Numbered from the stretch's first letter, positions 7,526 through 15,118 are shown. The stretch is DNA of 33,424 nt from JAJISG01 sp964347325 (GCA_964347325.1 CAYFYA010000019.1:1-33424); one strand, 5' to 3'. The notes: a model not told the origin generated them from the sequence alone. Numbers and translations are program-made.

Positions 7526-8489
7526 GAAGTATGCCTACTGCCCCCTAAACTGGTGGCTCTACAGGCAGGGCGTGGCCGCTGAGGGGAGGAATCATAAAGA
7601 GGGTCAGGACAGACACCGCAGTCTCGCCGAGGATCTCACCCTAATTCTCCGCAAGGAGGAGAGAGCCGGGCAGTGGGAGAGACTCGTCCTCTACTTCGCC
7701 CTGGGATCGTCCCTGGTGGCCATCTTCGGCGTTACCCTCCTGGGCTTGCTCGACATCAGGTTTGGAATCATCCTCTCGGTGCTGTCCCTCATCTGGCTTC
7801 TCGCAGCGACCTTCCTGCTCTACCGCGCTGAAACCCTCGTGTCGCCCGAGGACCGGTTGGTCATGGAGCGACTGATGGTGGTCTTCGCCATGGTGGCCAC
7901 CGTCATCGCCCTCCTCTCCCTATTCATCTCCTTCCTCCAGGATGTGGTGGTGGCCTCGGTCTTGGAGGTCGTAGCCCTCCTGTGGCTAATCGGCGCCTCC
8001 TTCTTCCTGTACAAGTCCCTCCAAGACCTGGAGGAGGCGCGGGGGTTCCGCCACATCCGCAAACTCGGGGAGGAAGCCATCGCCTACGTCGATGACCCAT
8101 CATCTGGTCCTGAGCTCCTGAGGTCCGAAGTGCACGGCCTCGCTGGGAGGCCGGACTTCATCCTCCGGGCCAACGGCGGCCCCGTACCTGTGGAGGTGAA
8201 GACCGGGCGGCGGCCTCGGGGACCGCTCTTCTCCCACATCCTCCAGCTCGCCGCGTACTGCCTCCTCGTGGAGGAGAGCACTGGGCAACGTCCTCCCTAT
8301 GGACTCCTCAGGTACGGCGACGTCGTGCACGAGATCGAGTACTCCCCGGACCTGGAATCCCTGCTGCTCTCCAAGCTGAGGGAGATGAGGGGCGTGGAGG
8401 ACCAGGGAGAGGCCCACAGGAACCACAACAGGCCTGGGAAGTGTGCTAGCTGCTCCCGGCGACACGCGTGCCCCGAGAAACTCGCCTAA
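7488..8489 (+). CDS. Cas4/Dna2-like PD-(D/E)XK nuclease with an inserted membrane domain
   Basis: A 333-residue protein. The N-terminal KYAYCPLNWW holds C18. The nuclease core, GRPDFIL (about 220) and VPVEVKTGR (about 235), with QLAAYCLLVE after it, has the Asp, Glu-x-Lys and helical Gln motifs of the RecB/Cas4 fold. The C-terminus has C319, C322 and C328 in CX2CX5C, which with C18 would hold a 4Fe-4S cluster as in Cas4 and AddB. Between C18 and the core lie two hydrophobic hairpins (about 66-115 and 128-178), roughly four membrane helices, so the nuclease should sit on the inner face of the membrane. It starts at a GTG inside the PLD gene, suggesting coupled translation. No cas1, cas2 or repeat array is nearby, so a CRISPR role is unlikely. 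Confidence 0.8.
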   Translation: MKSGAQISAAEIEKYAYCPLNWWLYRQGVAAEGRNHKEGQDRHRSLAEDLTLILRKEERAGQWERLVLYFALGSSLVAIFGVTLLGLLDIRFGIILSVLSLIWLLAATFLLYRAETLVSPEDRLVMERLMVVFAMVATVIALLSLFISFLQDVVVASVLEVVALLWLIGASFFLYKSLQDLEEARGFRHIRKLGEEAIAYVDDPSSGPELLRSEVHGLAGRPDFILRANGGPVPVEVKTGRRPRGPLFSHILQLAAYCLLVEESTGQRPPYGLLRYGDVVHEIEYSPDLESLLLSKLREMRGVEDQGEAHRNHNRPGKCASCSRRHACPEKLA

Positions 8490-8812
8490 TCCTCCTTCCG
8501 TGGCTTGCGGGTGGTATTCAGCACGTCCTCGAGCTTCTCCCTTATGGCCTGGACCTCCTTCCGCATCTGCAGCATTTCCCGCTCGAAGGGGGTAAAGTCC
8601 GCCGAGGAGAAGATCCGGTGGGTGACGAAGACCCCTATGAACATGGCACCCACGGCGCTGAGCACGGCCACAATGGCGAAGGCGATGAGGAAGAGAACGG
8701 GGTTGGCAATCAGGTCCTCGATGGCGACGACCCCCACTAGCTCGAAGCTTAGTACAATGATGAGGATGATGACTATCACTGCCCAGAGGATCGTCCACCT
8801 GTTGATGCTCAC
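8486..8812 (-). CDS. Small membrane protein with two helices and a coiled-coil tail
   Basis: 108 residues. Two membrane helices lie at about 8-27 (LWAVIVIILIIVLSFELVGV) and 37-62, and a charged helical tail follows (REMLQMRKEVQAIREKLEDVL, about 78-98), probably cytoplasmic. I do not recognise the family. It starts with GTG, overlapping the stop of the gene before it by four bases, so the two are translated together. Its stop codon overlaps that of the Cas4-like gene on the other strand by three bases. Confidence 0.75.
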   Translation of the reverse strand: MSINRWTILWAVIVIILIIVLSFELVGVVAIEDLIANPVLFLIAFAIVAVLSAVGAMFIGVFVTHRIFSSADFTPFEREMLQMRKEVQAIREKLEDVLNTTRKPRKED

Positions 8813-9294
8813 GTCAGCTCCCTCCGTTCCAGGAGAGTTACCAAGGGCGAGTTCGACAGGTCCTCCCCACTGACTGTCCTCGGTTGGCTCTCCCCCGAGA
8901 AGAGTAGACTGAATCCCCAGTCTCCTTCCATCTCTTGGGCGTTCACGTCAAGCGTCAGGTTGAAGCGCGAGTCCCTGCGGTCAACGGCTTCAGTCTCCAG
9001 CACAAAGGCCTGCGTCTCGTTCAGGGGGACCCTCTCCTCCAGGGCGTGGGCGTTCTCGACGTGCCTCTCTGTGGCGTTGGCCTCCCCCATCGGTGTGATG
9101 TTCAGGAATAGAGCCCTGTAGAGGTAAGTTCCGGACAGGCTGGTAACGAAGACTACGAGCTGGTCTTCCTCGTAGTTCAGGATGAGCCTCGGCAAGCTTG
9201 AGATGTCTTCCTGCACCCCAATGAGACGCGGTGTTACCAGGACCAACATCAGGAGGACGAGTATCGTCGCTGCCATGAAGGCCTTCCGCAACAT
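8809..9294 (-). CDS. Secreted or membrane-anchored protein, unknown
   Basis: 161 residues. A strong hydrophobic segment lies at about 6-25 (FMAATILVLLMLVLVTPRLI), either a signal peptide or an anchor. The rest is a beta-rich domain with several Asn-x-Ser/Thr sites (NIT, NAT, NET, NLT), consistent with an outer-face location. No family is recognised. The ATG lies about 25 bases after CTTTATCTA, read on this strand at 9316-9324, so it is the first gene of a two-gene operon with the two-helix protein. Both point towards the Cas4-like gene. Confidence 0.75.
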   Translation of the reverse strand: MLRKAFMAATILVLLMLVLVTPRLIGVQEDISSLPRLILNYEEDQLVVFVTSLSGTYLYRALFLNITPMGEANATERHVENAHALEERVPLNETQAFVLETEAVDRRDSRFNLTLDVNAQEMEGDWGFSLLFSGESQPRTVSGEDLSNSPLVTLLERRELT

Positions 9295-9330
9295 CCGGCG
9301 CTCATAACGATGCCATAGATAAAGGTTTGA

Positions 9331-9361
9331 AGGGGGGATGCGCCCCCTCTTCGAAAAAAAA
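9331..9361 (-). terminator. Likely terminator of the RHH gene
   Basis: On the minus strand, just after the RHH stop codon, there is a run of eight T preceded by C-rich sequence and followed by a GGGGG/CCCCC inverted repeat (9331-9347). A T-tract is the usual archaeal termination signal. It also lies upstream of the promoter of the next minus-strand operon and would insulate it. Confidence 0.6.
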
Positions 9362-9379
9362 GGGGGGAGGTTATCGTGA

Positions 9380-9625
9380 CTATCGGTGGAGCACGTCGCG
9401 CCTTAGGGACTCCGCCTCTTCCATGGCGACTTCGGCGTCGCGGATTCGCTGTACCTTCTCGGGCACGAGTTCGATTCTACTGTACACCAGGTCTCGGACT
9501 GCCGCACGAATGGCCTCGGAGCGGGAAGGGAAGTCGTCAGCCGCCACGAGGAAGTCCAGCGCCTTGATGAATCGCGCCGGCAACCGTATGGTCAGCTTCT
9601 CAGACTTCTCTGCCACGAGGCCCAC
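9380..9625 (-). CDS. Ribbon-helix-helix (CopG-type) transcription regulator
   Basis: 81 residues. EKLTIRLPARFIKALDFLV at about 9-27 is the ribbon and first helix, SRSEAIRAAVRDLV at about 34-47 is the second helix with the usual S-R-S-E-A-I-R signature. RHH proteins bind DNA as dimers through the beta ribbon, often on short palindromes. There is an acidic helical C-terminal tail. The start is GTG at 9625; another GTG three codons later is possible. A TATA-like TTATAG lies about 30 bases upstream. No toxin gene is adjacent, so it is more likely a stand-alone regulator than an antitoxin. The palindrome at 4893-4916 is one possible target, but this is a guess. Confidence 0.88.
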   Translation of the reverse strand: MGLVAEKSEKLTIRLPARFIKALDFLVAADDFPSRSEAIRAAVRDLVYSRIELVPEKVQRIRDAEVAMEEAESLRRDVLHR

Positions 9626-9747
9626 CCTCGGAGGTCGACTAGACCTCGGATGTACCTATAACGGACCCCGCAATGATACTATTCGTATTTAAACCCTCCC
9701 GAGCCGATGCGCCCAAAGGATTATTTTGGCACCCATGATGCGTCCTC

Positions 9748-10875
9748 GTGAACTCCGAGAATGTGACCTTGATGCTCGCGGGCCCGGTCAAGATCCACCC
9801 TCGCGTCCTCAGGGTGATGTCGACCTCCTCATTAGGGCACCGGACCGACCAGTTCAGGGAAGTGAACGCTGAGATTAGGGAGCTGTTGAGGTACGCCTTC
9901 CAGACCCAGGGGCCTGTTGCCGTCCTGTCTGGATCCGGGACGGCCGGCATGGAGTCGATGCTGGCGAGCCTCCTGCGCCCCGAGGACAGGGTGCTCTGTG
10001 TCGCCAACGGCAAGTTCGGCGAAAGGATGCATCAGATTTCCACCCTCTATGCTCGGGCGGATCGATTGGATTTGCCGTGGGGGAAGGTCGTCGATGTGGA
10101 CCAGGTGAAGGCTCGGATTGACACCGGGTCGTACAGTGCCCTCACCCTCTGCCATAACGAAACCTCCACCGGAAGTACGAATCCCGCCGCGGATCTGGGA
10201 AGGATTGCCGAGGAGGCGGGGCTCCTGTACCTCGTGGATGGCATCACCTCCGTCGCGGGCCTACCCGTGAACTTCGACGGATGGGGAATCGACGGCATGG
10301 TGTTGGGGTCGCAGAAGTGTCTCGCAGCACCCGCGGGCCTGTCCGCAGTCGCCCTCTCCAACAGAGGATACGGAGCGTTGCGTGAAGGAGCGCCCTACTA
10401 CCTCAGCCTGAAACCCCACATCGACAGATTGGAGAAGGGGGACACTCCTTTCACTCCCGCCATCCACCTTTTCCTCGCTTTCCGGGAGGCCCTTCGAATC
10501 CTGAAGGAGGAGGGGTTGGAGGCGAGGTTGAACCGGACCTCCCGCCTGGGGGAGGCGTGCCGGGCGGCTGGAGAAGCCGTCGGCCTAGAACTCTTCCCCG
10601 AGATCGCCTGCGCATCCAACACCGTCTCTGCCTTCTGGTATCCCGAGGGGGTAACGGACGACAAGTTCCGCCCCCATCTTAGAGACGACCATGGTGTCCT
10701 CGTGGCGGGGGGACAGGGCGAGATCAAGGGGAAGGTGTTCCGCATAGGGCACATGGGGATGTGCAGCTTCTCCGACCTCGTGGCGACCTTCGCAGCCATT
10801 GAGGCTGTTCTCAGTAGCTCAGGGCACTCCTTGAAGAGGGGTAGCTCCTTGGAGGCCATAGGGCGGTATACGTAG
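9748..10875 (+). CDS. Class V aminotransferase (serine-pyruvate / alanine-glyoxylate type)
   Basis: A 375-residue PLP enzyme. MLAGPVKIHPRVLRVMS and LGHRTDQF are the family's opening motifs, VLSGSGTAGMES is the cofactor phosphate loop, LVDGITSVAG carries the Asp that contacts the pyridine ring, and GSQKCLAAPAGLS holds K190, the Schiff-base Lys. Members convert serine or alanine with pyruvate or glyoxylate, and archaeal ones are often broad. The exact donor cannot be told from sequence. The start is a GTG with ATTATTTTGG about 25 bases upstream. The gene is convergent with kae1, three bases apart. Confidence 0.9.
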   Translation: MNSENVTLMLAGPVKIHPRVLRVMSTSSLGHRTDQFREVNAEIRELLRYAFQTQGPVAVLSGSGTAGMESMLASLLRPEDRVLCVANGKFGERMHQISTLYARADRLDLPWGKVVDVDQVKARIDTGSYSALTLCHNETSTGSTNPAADLGRIAEEAGLLYLVDGITSVAGLPVNFDGWGIDGMVLGSQKCLAAPAGLSAVALSNRGYGALREGAPYYLSLKPHIDRLEKGDTPFTPAIHLFLAFREALRILKEEGLEARLNRTSRLGEACRAAGEAVGLELFPEIACASNTVSAFWYPEGVTDDKFRPHLRDDHGVLVAGGQGEIKGKVFRIGHMGMCSFSDLVATFAAIEAVLSSSGHSLKRGSSLEAIGRYT

Positions 10876-10878
10876 ACG

Positions 10879-11877
10879 CTAATCCTTGGATGTGGACGAC
10901 AGCCAAGGAGTCTCAGCCGCGTCCGTCCGCATATTCTGCTGTACACCTGTATCCGCAATGGTCATGTGGATTCCGGAGTCGTACATCAGCGCCCCCGTCC
11001 AGGCAATCATAGCGCCGTTGTCTACGCACAGGTCCGGTGGCGGGACGAACATCCGACCGCCTCTCTCTCTTGCCATCCGCTCCGCCATCTCCTGAAGCCT
11101 GTGGTTGCACGCGACTCCGCCTCCCAGGAGAATCTCGCCTTTGTCCAGGTGGGCCATGGCCCGCTCAGCGATCTCTGTTACCATCGCGAAAGTGACCTCC
11201 TGGAGGGAGTAGCAGAGGTCGCCAAGCCTCTCCCCTCCGCGGTGGAGGTTGATAGCCGCCGTCAGGATTCCGGAGAAGGCGACGTCCATGCCCTTCACCG
11301 TATAGGGAAGGGGAAGGAGTGCACCGCCGCCCTTGGCCCTCGTCTCGATCTCCGGACCCGAGGGGAAGGGGAACCCAACCTGCCTGCCGAACTTGTCTAG
11401 GAGGTTACCCAGGCCTATGTCCAACGTCTCCCCGAAGACCCTGTACCTTCCGTTGGCGTACGAGATGACCTGGGTGTTTCCGCCAGAGAGGTAGAGAAGG
11501 ACGGGATCCTCGCACTTAGTGATTCGACGGCCGATTTCCAGGTGTGCGACACAGTGGTTCACGCCGATGATTGGCACATCGAGGGAGAGGGAGAGGGCGC
11601 GGGCGGCCGTGGCCACCGTCCTCAGGCATGGACCCAGGCCCGGACCCTGGGAGAAGGCGACAAGACCGATGTCCCTCAGCTCGATGTCCGCCTCCTGCAT
11701 AGCTTCTCGGAGGACAGGCTGCATCCGCAAGGCATGGTGGTTGGCTGCCTCTCTGGGATGGATGCCTCCCTTCTCGGGCCGATGCATTTCTGTTCTGTTT
11801 GCCAGGACCCGGCACTCATCATCGACGATGCCGACGCCGACGGTATGGGCCGTTCCCTCGATGCCCAGGGTGAGCAT
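10879..11877 (-). CDS. kae1: Kae1, tRNA N6-threonylcarbamoyladenosine synthesis protein
   Basis: The catalytic subunit of the KEOPS complex, which transfers threonylcarbamoyl to A37 of ANN-decoding tRNAs. At 332 residues it is a stand-alone ASKHA-fold protein. H108 and H112 in NHCVAHLEIGR bind the metal, with the nucleotide loop LYLSGGNTQV and LLGGGVACNHRLQ, and CVDNGAMIAWTG near the C-terminus. Many euryarchaea carry Kae1 fused to the Bud32 kinase; here there is no kinase domain and no bud32 in the window. It lies seven bases after a COG2426 membrane protein gene and is probably co-transcribed with it. Confidence 0.95.
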   Translation of the reverse strand: MLTLGIEGTAHTVGVGIVDDECRVLANRTEMHRPEKGGIHPREAANHHALRMQPVLREAMQEADIELRDIGLVAFSQGPGLGPCLRTVATAARALSLSLDVPIIGVNHCVAHLEIGRRITKCEDPVLLYLSGGNTQVISYANGRYRVFGETLDIGLGNLLDKFGRQVGFPFPSGPEIETRAKGGGALLPLPYTVKGMDVAFSGILTAAINLHRGGERLGDLCYSLQEVTFAMVTEIAERAMAHLDKGEILLGGGVACNHRLQEMAERMARERGGRMFVPPPDLCVDNGAMIAWTGALMYDSGIHMTIADTGVQQNMRTDAAETPWLSSTSKD

Positions 11878-11884
11878 TGCTGAG

Positions 11885-12673
11885 CTATGGTGCCTCGTCT
11901 AAAAAGCTGTGCTGGGTCGGCGACTCGGGAGTCTCCTCTAGGGGCTCCCCGCCGTTGGTCGCTAGGATGCTGAAGTCCTTGATCTGCTGAAAGGACGGGT
12001 CCTCCCCATCGTGAACCCTCTTGGTCCGGTAGTATAGAATGGCCACGACGGCGGCGATGGCCGCAACGATGACCATCCCCAGAAAGAAGTCGGATCGGAA
12101 GGCGGTTATGATGAGGTTAAAGGAGTACGCGACCATGAGGGTCCCCGCCAGGGCTCCCAGGATGATGGCGAGCCAGACCTTCTTCTCGTCCATCCCGCTC
12201 ATCTTGCCTATGATGGTGGCGCTGAGAGCCCCGGAACCTTGGAAGGGTACGATCACCCACAGCACCAACCCGAGGAAGGCAATCTTGCTGAATCCCCGAC
12301 CCTCCTCGATCATCTTCCTGGCCTTGACCTCGGTCTTCTTGGCCCACTTTCCCAGGACCGGCACCCGGTAGAGCATGGGATAGTTCCACAGCAGGAAGAG
12401 ACCGACGAGGATGTCGATGATGGCTATCGAAAACGCCATCAGGGCCGGATGGACGCCGAGGGACACGCCCAGAGGAATGACTGATTCCTTTCCCAGGGGA
12501 GGGAAGAAGTAGGCGGCCAGGAGGGGGAGGAGGATGTTCCCGACAGCGCCGAGGGAGGAGACCCACCCGATGTAGACGGCCGCAACAGCCAAGGGGACGA
12601 TGATCTTCGCCAGCCGCCTGAGAAGTTGATCTAGGGTTGAGTCTCGGATGGTGACTCCGTCGGCCTCGTACAT
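11885..12673 (-). CDS. COG2426 family membrane protein (putative small-multidrug-export)
   Basis: 262 residues with about six membrane helices. Two hairpins show the repeated organisation of the family: YFFPPLGKESVIPLGVSLG in the first half and VIVPFQGSGALSATIIGKMSG in the second, each with a Pro-Gly-rich re-entrant loop, which suggests an internal duplication. The family is annotated as putative small multi-drug export, without firm biochemistry. The N-terminal 20 and C-terminal 45 residues are polar. A TATA-like CATTTAAGCC (about 12713-12722) lies some 45 bases upstream, and AGGAGG abuts the ATG. It is the first gene of an apparent operon with kae1. Confidence 0.85.
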   Translation of the reverse strand: MYEADGVTIRDSTLDQLLRRLAKIIVPLAVAAVYIGWVSSLGAVGNILLPLLAAYFFPPLGKESVIPLGVSLGVHPALMAFSIAIIDILVGLFLLWNYPMLYRVPVLGKWAKKTEVKARKMIEEGRGFSKIAFLGLVLWVIVPFQGSGALSATIIGKMSGMDEKKVWLAIILGALAGTLMVAYSFNLIITAFRSDFFLGMVIVAAIAAVVAILYYRTKRVHDGEDPSFQQIKDFSILATNGGEPLEETPESPTQHSFLDEAP

Positions 12674-12778
12674 CCTCCTGCGGCTCCTGTCGGTATGGAG
12701 CCCGTTGGCAGAGGCTTAAATGAGGCATTCGATGAGAATATCAGGGGTGATTCTCGGGGGGAGGACCCGGATGATGAG

Positions 12779-12851
12779 TGGGCTCGCCCGGATTTGAACC
12801 GGGGACCTTCACCATGTCAAGGTGACGTCATAACCCCTAGACTACGAGCCC
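12779..12851 (-). tRNA. tRNA-Val (anticodon GAC)
   Basis: A complete cloverleaf on the minus strand. The acceptor stem is GGGCTCG/CGAGCCC, the anticodon stem TCACC/GGTGA encloses the loop TTGACAT (anticodon GAC), and the T arm is CCCCGGTTCAAATCCGGGC. The discriminator is A, and CCA is not encoded. There is no intron. CCTATAT at 12876-12882 lies 25-31 bases upstream. Confidence 0.95.
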
Positions 12852-12875
12852 CGGAGTGTGAGAAAGCGGGCGCGC

Positions 12876-12882
12876 ATATAGG
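12876..12882 (-). promoter_or_regulatory. TATA box of tRNA-Val
   Basis: CCTATAT on the minus strand, in an otherwise GC-rich stretch, 25-31 bases before the mature tRNA 5' end. This is the expected TATA position for an archaeal tRNA gene. Confidence 0.65.
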
Positions 12883-12933
12883 CTTTTTTGGAGTGACCCA
12901 CAAATCCTTTACCGCTGACAACGTTTCGAAACC

Positions 12934-14037
12934 ATGGCCGAGAAGGGCGTAGACCTCTTTAGGTTCGCCCACGAGCGCCGGGAGGAGATCGTGTGGATGA
13001 GCCAGAACACCAACACGATTCCTCTGGATACAGGGATCGAGGAGGCGATGCAGGCCTCCGTCCAGTCTGGAGAGTACCGCCTATATCCTTACAAGGGGGG
13101 CGTCTTTGGACTACCGGAGGCGATAAGGGAGGACCTCTCGCTTCCCGACCACGACGTCTTCCTCACCAACGGTGGTATCGAGGCCCTCTACGCCGCTCAG
13201 CGGGCCCTCCTCAATGAGGGCGATGAGGTCCTCGCTACAGACCCGAGCTTCCTCCCCATCCACAAGCAGGTGGAGATGTCGAAGGCCCGCGCCGTGGAAG
13301 TCCCCGTTTACGGGGAGCCCTGGAAGCTGACCGCCGAGGCTGTAGAGGGGTACGTGGGCGACAGGACGCGAGCCCTCCTTCTGATAGACCCTCACAACCC
13401 CCTGGGCACCGGCTACACTTCCGGAGAGCTCAGGACGCTGGCAGATCTAGCCAGAGAACACGACCTCTATCTCTTCCACGACATAACCTACCGCGACTTC
13501 GACCAAGACCACCAGCTTGCCACGGACTACTATCCCGAGAAGACCCTAGTCTTCTACTCGTTCTCCAAAGGAGCGGGGCTGGCGGGCCTACGGGTCGGCG
13601 CCCTGGCAGGCCCACACGACATCGTCGACCGCGTGCGGTCCTACGACACCAACGTCCTGGGCGTCAACGTCATAGCCCAGCGGGGCGCTCTCGCGGCCCT
13701 CCGCACCAAGGAGGCCTGGCTACCGAAGCTCAGGAGCATCTGCAGCCGGAACCAGGAGGTCATAAGCGGGGCCGTGGGGGACGTTGAAGGGACAATCCTC
13801 CCCGTCTACCCCTCCAAGGCCAACATGTTCATTGTCGACCTCCAGGGAGCGGGAGTCGACTCGACCGCCCTGGAGAAACGAATGCTCCTGGAACACAACG
13901 TGCATGTCCGGGCAGGCACCTACCTGTCCCCCCGCTTCGGCAGAAACTTCATCCGGGTCTCCTTTAGCGTGCTCCCCGAGGACTGTGACCAGTTCCCGCC
14001 TGCCTTCTCGGAGTCCGTGGAGGCGTTGAGGAAATAG
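12934..14037 (+). CDS. Class I/II PLP-dependent aminotransferase
   Basis: 367 residues, fold type I. YPYKGGVFGLPEAIRED is the typical N-terminal motif, LTNGGIEALYAAQRALL is the cofactor phosphate loop, DPHNPLGTGYT holds the conserved Asn, HDITYRDF the Asp and Tyr pair, and YSFSKGAGLAGLRVG carries K212, the Schiff-base Lys. The arginine that binds the alpha-carboxylate is in RVSFSVL near the C-terminus. The likely substrates are aspartate, aromatic amino acids or histidinol phosphate; sequence alone does not separate them. The start is an ATG with a weak TATA-like CCTTTACC about 25 bases upstream. It sits between two minus-strand tRNA genes. Confidence 0.9.
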   Translation: MAEKGVDLFRFAHERREEIVWMSQNTNTIPLDTGIEEAMQASVQSGEYRLYPYKGGVFGLPEAIREDLSLPDHDVFLTNGGIEALYAAQRALLNEGDEVLATDPSFLPIHKQVEMSKARAVEVPVYGEPWKLTAEAVEGYVGDRTRALLLIDPHNPLGTGYTSGELRTLADLAREHDLYLFHDITYRDFDQDHQLATDYYPEKTLVFYSFSKGAGLAGLRVGALAGPHDIVDRVRSYDTNVLGVNVIAQRGALAALRTKEAWLPKLRSICSRNQEVISGAVGDVEGTILPVYPSKANMFIVDLQGAGVDSTALEKRMLLEHNVHVRAGTYLSPRFGRNFIRVSFSVLPEDCDQFPPAFSESVEALRK

Positions 14038-14043
14038 GGTGGA

Positions 14044-14140
14044 TGCTCCCGCCGGGATTTCCAAGGACGGAGTGACCTGTTTGAACCCGGGTCACCGGCT
14101 CGAAAGGCCGGAATGATTGACCGGACTACACTACGGGAGC
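14044..14140 (-). tRNA. tRNA-Glu (anticodon TTC) with a T-loop intron
   Basis: The acceptor stem GCTCCCG pairs with CGGGAGC and the anticodon stem CCGGC/GCCGG encloses CTTTCGA (anticodon TTC). The T stem CCGGG/CCCGG is complete, but its loop is interrupted by 22 bases at 14058-14079. Removing them restores a normal TTCAAAT loop and a 75-base tRNA. The discriminator is A, and CCA is not encoded. A TATA-like GATTTAAC lies about 30 bases upstream. A search without an intron model for the T loop would miss it or score it as a pseudogene. Confidence 0.9.
14058..14079 (-). other. Non-canonical tRNA intron at position 59/60
   Basis: A 22-base insertion inside the T loop of tRNA-Glu. Around it I can draw a complete hBHBh' motif: outer helix CCGGG/CCCGG (the T stem), central four-pair helix UUCA/UGGA, two three-base bulges AAC and AAU, and an inner helix AGG/CCU closing a nine-base loop. 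Cutting each bulge after its second base leaves TTCAAA joined to TCCCGG, exactly the mature loop. This is the substrate form of the archaeal splicing endonuclease. Confidence 0.85.
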
Positions 14141-14183
14141 ACCCTCGTGCGGGAGATAAGCAGACCGGGTTAAATCCTCTGCC

Positions 14184-14954
14184 TTACCCTATGTAGCCCA
14201 GGTCCTTCGGACCGCCCTTCGGCTCCTCCGGCATGATCTCGCCCTGGTCCCGCAGGCGGGCGGTGATGGCGTCGATCTGCTTCGCCTTGGCCTCGAGCTC
14301 CTCGAAGCTTATCTCGATTCCTAGGCTCTTGGTGAGTACCTCTAGGACGGCTCGAGCGCTCTTGGGGTCGACGAAGTAGCCCGAGGTCTCACCCATGAAG
14401 CACACCGCCGCCATGTCGTTCAGGGCCCCGAGGCCGAGGAGTAAGCCGCTGGCGCCGACGATTCCGGTGCCCGGCTCCCCTCTGGAGAAGACCACACCGT
14501 ATTTCTCCATCTCCTTAACCAGCCCCTCATCCGTGGCGGCACCGTAGACCTTCGGCGTGTCCACGATCCTACCAACGCCGTAACCGCCCAGCGTGAATAT
14601 CCTCTTGGTGTTGAACTCCTTCAGGACCTGGATAACGAAGTCCGAGAGCTCGTACTGGCCCTCGGGGTTCATGCCCTGGAAGTCCCCTACGAGGAATATC
14701 ATGTCCACGCCCTTCCCAGCCCCCTTGACGTAGTAAAGCTCGTTGTTTACCAGCTTCACGAGGCCGCCGTCTTGGACCATGATCTGCGGAGGGAAGTACT
14801 TGGAGATTATTTCCGCAAACTTCTTGCCTCCCAGCTCATCGATAAGGTGCTCGGCTGCTAGCTTGCCTACATTGCCGATTCCAGGCAGGCCCTCGATGAA
14901 TATGGGGTCCTTGAGCTTCGGCTTCTCTGTGTAGTGAATCACTATGTTTTCCAC
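14184..14954 (-). CDS. PAC2-family (proteasome assembly chaperone-like) protein
   Basis: 256 residues from a GTG at 14954. EGLPGIGNVGKLAAEHLIDEL near the N-terminus is the family's hallmark, followed by FLVGDFQGMNPEGQYEL, TLGGYGVGR and GASGLLLGLG. Archaeal PAC2 proteins resemble the eukaryotic proteasome assembly chaperones; their own role is not established. The frame stays open upstream to 15083, but that extension lies within nop10, has no family similarity and is left out. It follows nop10 by four bases in the ribosomal-protein operon, and this order is common in archaea, which ties it to protein synthesis or turnover. Confidence 0.9.
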   Translation of the reverse strand: MENIVIHYTEKPKLKDPIFIEGLPGIGNVGKLAAEHLIDELGGKKFAEIISKYFPPQIMVQDGGLVKLVNNELYYVKGAGKGVDMIFLVGDFQGMNPEGQYELSDFVIQVLKEFNTKRIFTLGGYGVGRIVDTPKVYGAATDEGLVKEMEKYGVVFSRGEPGTGIVGASGLLLGLGALNDMAAVCFMGETSGYFVDPKSARAVLEVLTKSLGIEISFEELEAKAKQIDAITARLRDQGEIMPEEPKGGPKDLGYIG

Positions 14955-14958
14955 GTCT

Positions 14959-15117
14959 CTACGCTCCTCGCTTGAGTTCCCTTCTGTACCTTCCATAGCG
15001 GTCTTCGGGTGAGTACCTTGGGGGAAGAGCCATCCCGGTCCTCGAGTGGCACTTGGGACACTCGTCCCTGAGGGTATAGGCACTACAGGCGGTGCACTTC
15101 CTTATGAGGGTTCTCAC
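14959..15117 (-). CDS. nop10: Nop10, H/ACA ribonucleoprotein subunit
   Basis: A 52-residue zinc-ribbon protein of the archaeal pseudouridylation complex (with Cbf5, Gar1 and L7Ae), which modifies rRNA by guide RNA. The pattern RKCTACSAYTLRDECPKC gives two CxxC pairs at residues 8-11 and 20-23, and YSPEDRYGRYRRELK is the conserved C-terminal region that wraps Cbf5. The start is GTG at 15117, preceded by AAGGAG. It is one base after the aIF2alpha stop, so translation is almost certainly coupled. Confidence 0.95.
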   Translation of the reverse strand: MRTLIRKCTACSAYTLRDECPKCHSRTGMALPPRYSPEDRYGRYRRELKRGA

Positions 15118-15118
15118 T

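Noticed and set aside
7488..8489. Cas4 as a sign of a CRISPR locus
   Set aside because: No repeat array, cas1 or cas2 is present in the window, and the protein has a membrane domain not found in CRISPR Cas4.
14955..15083. N-terminal extension of the PAC2 protein
   Set aside because: It overlaps nop10 and reads as low-complexity sequence; the family begins at the GTG at 14954.
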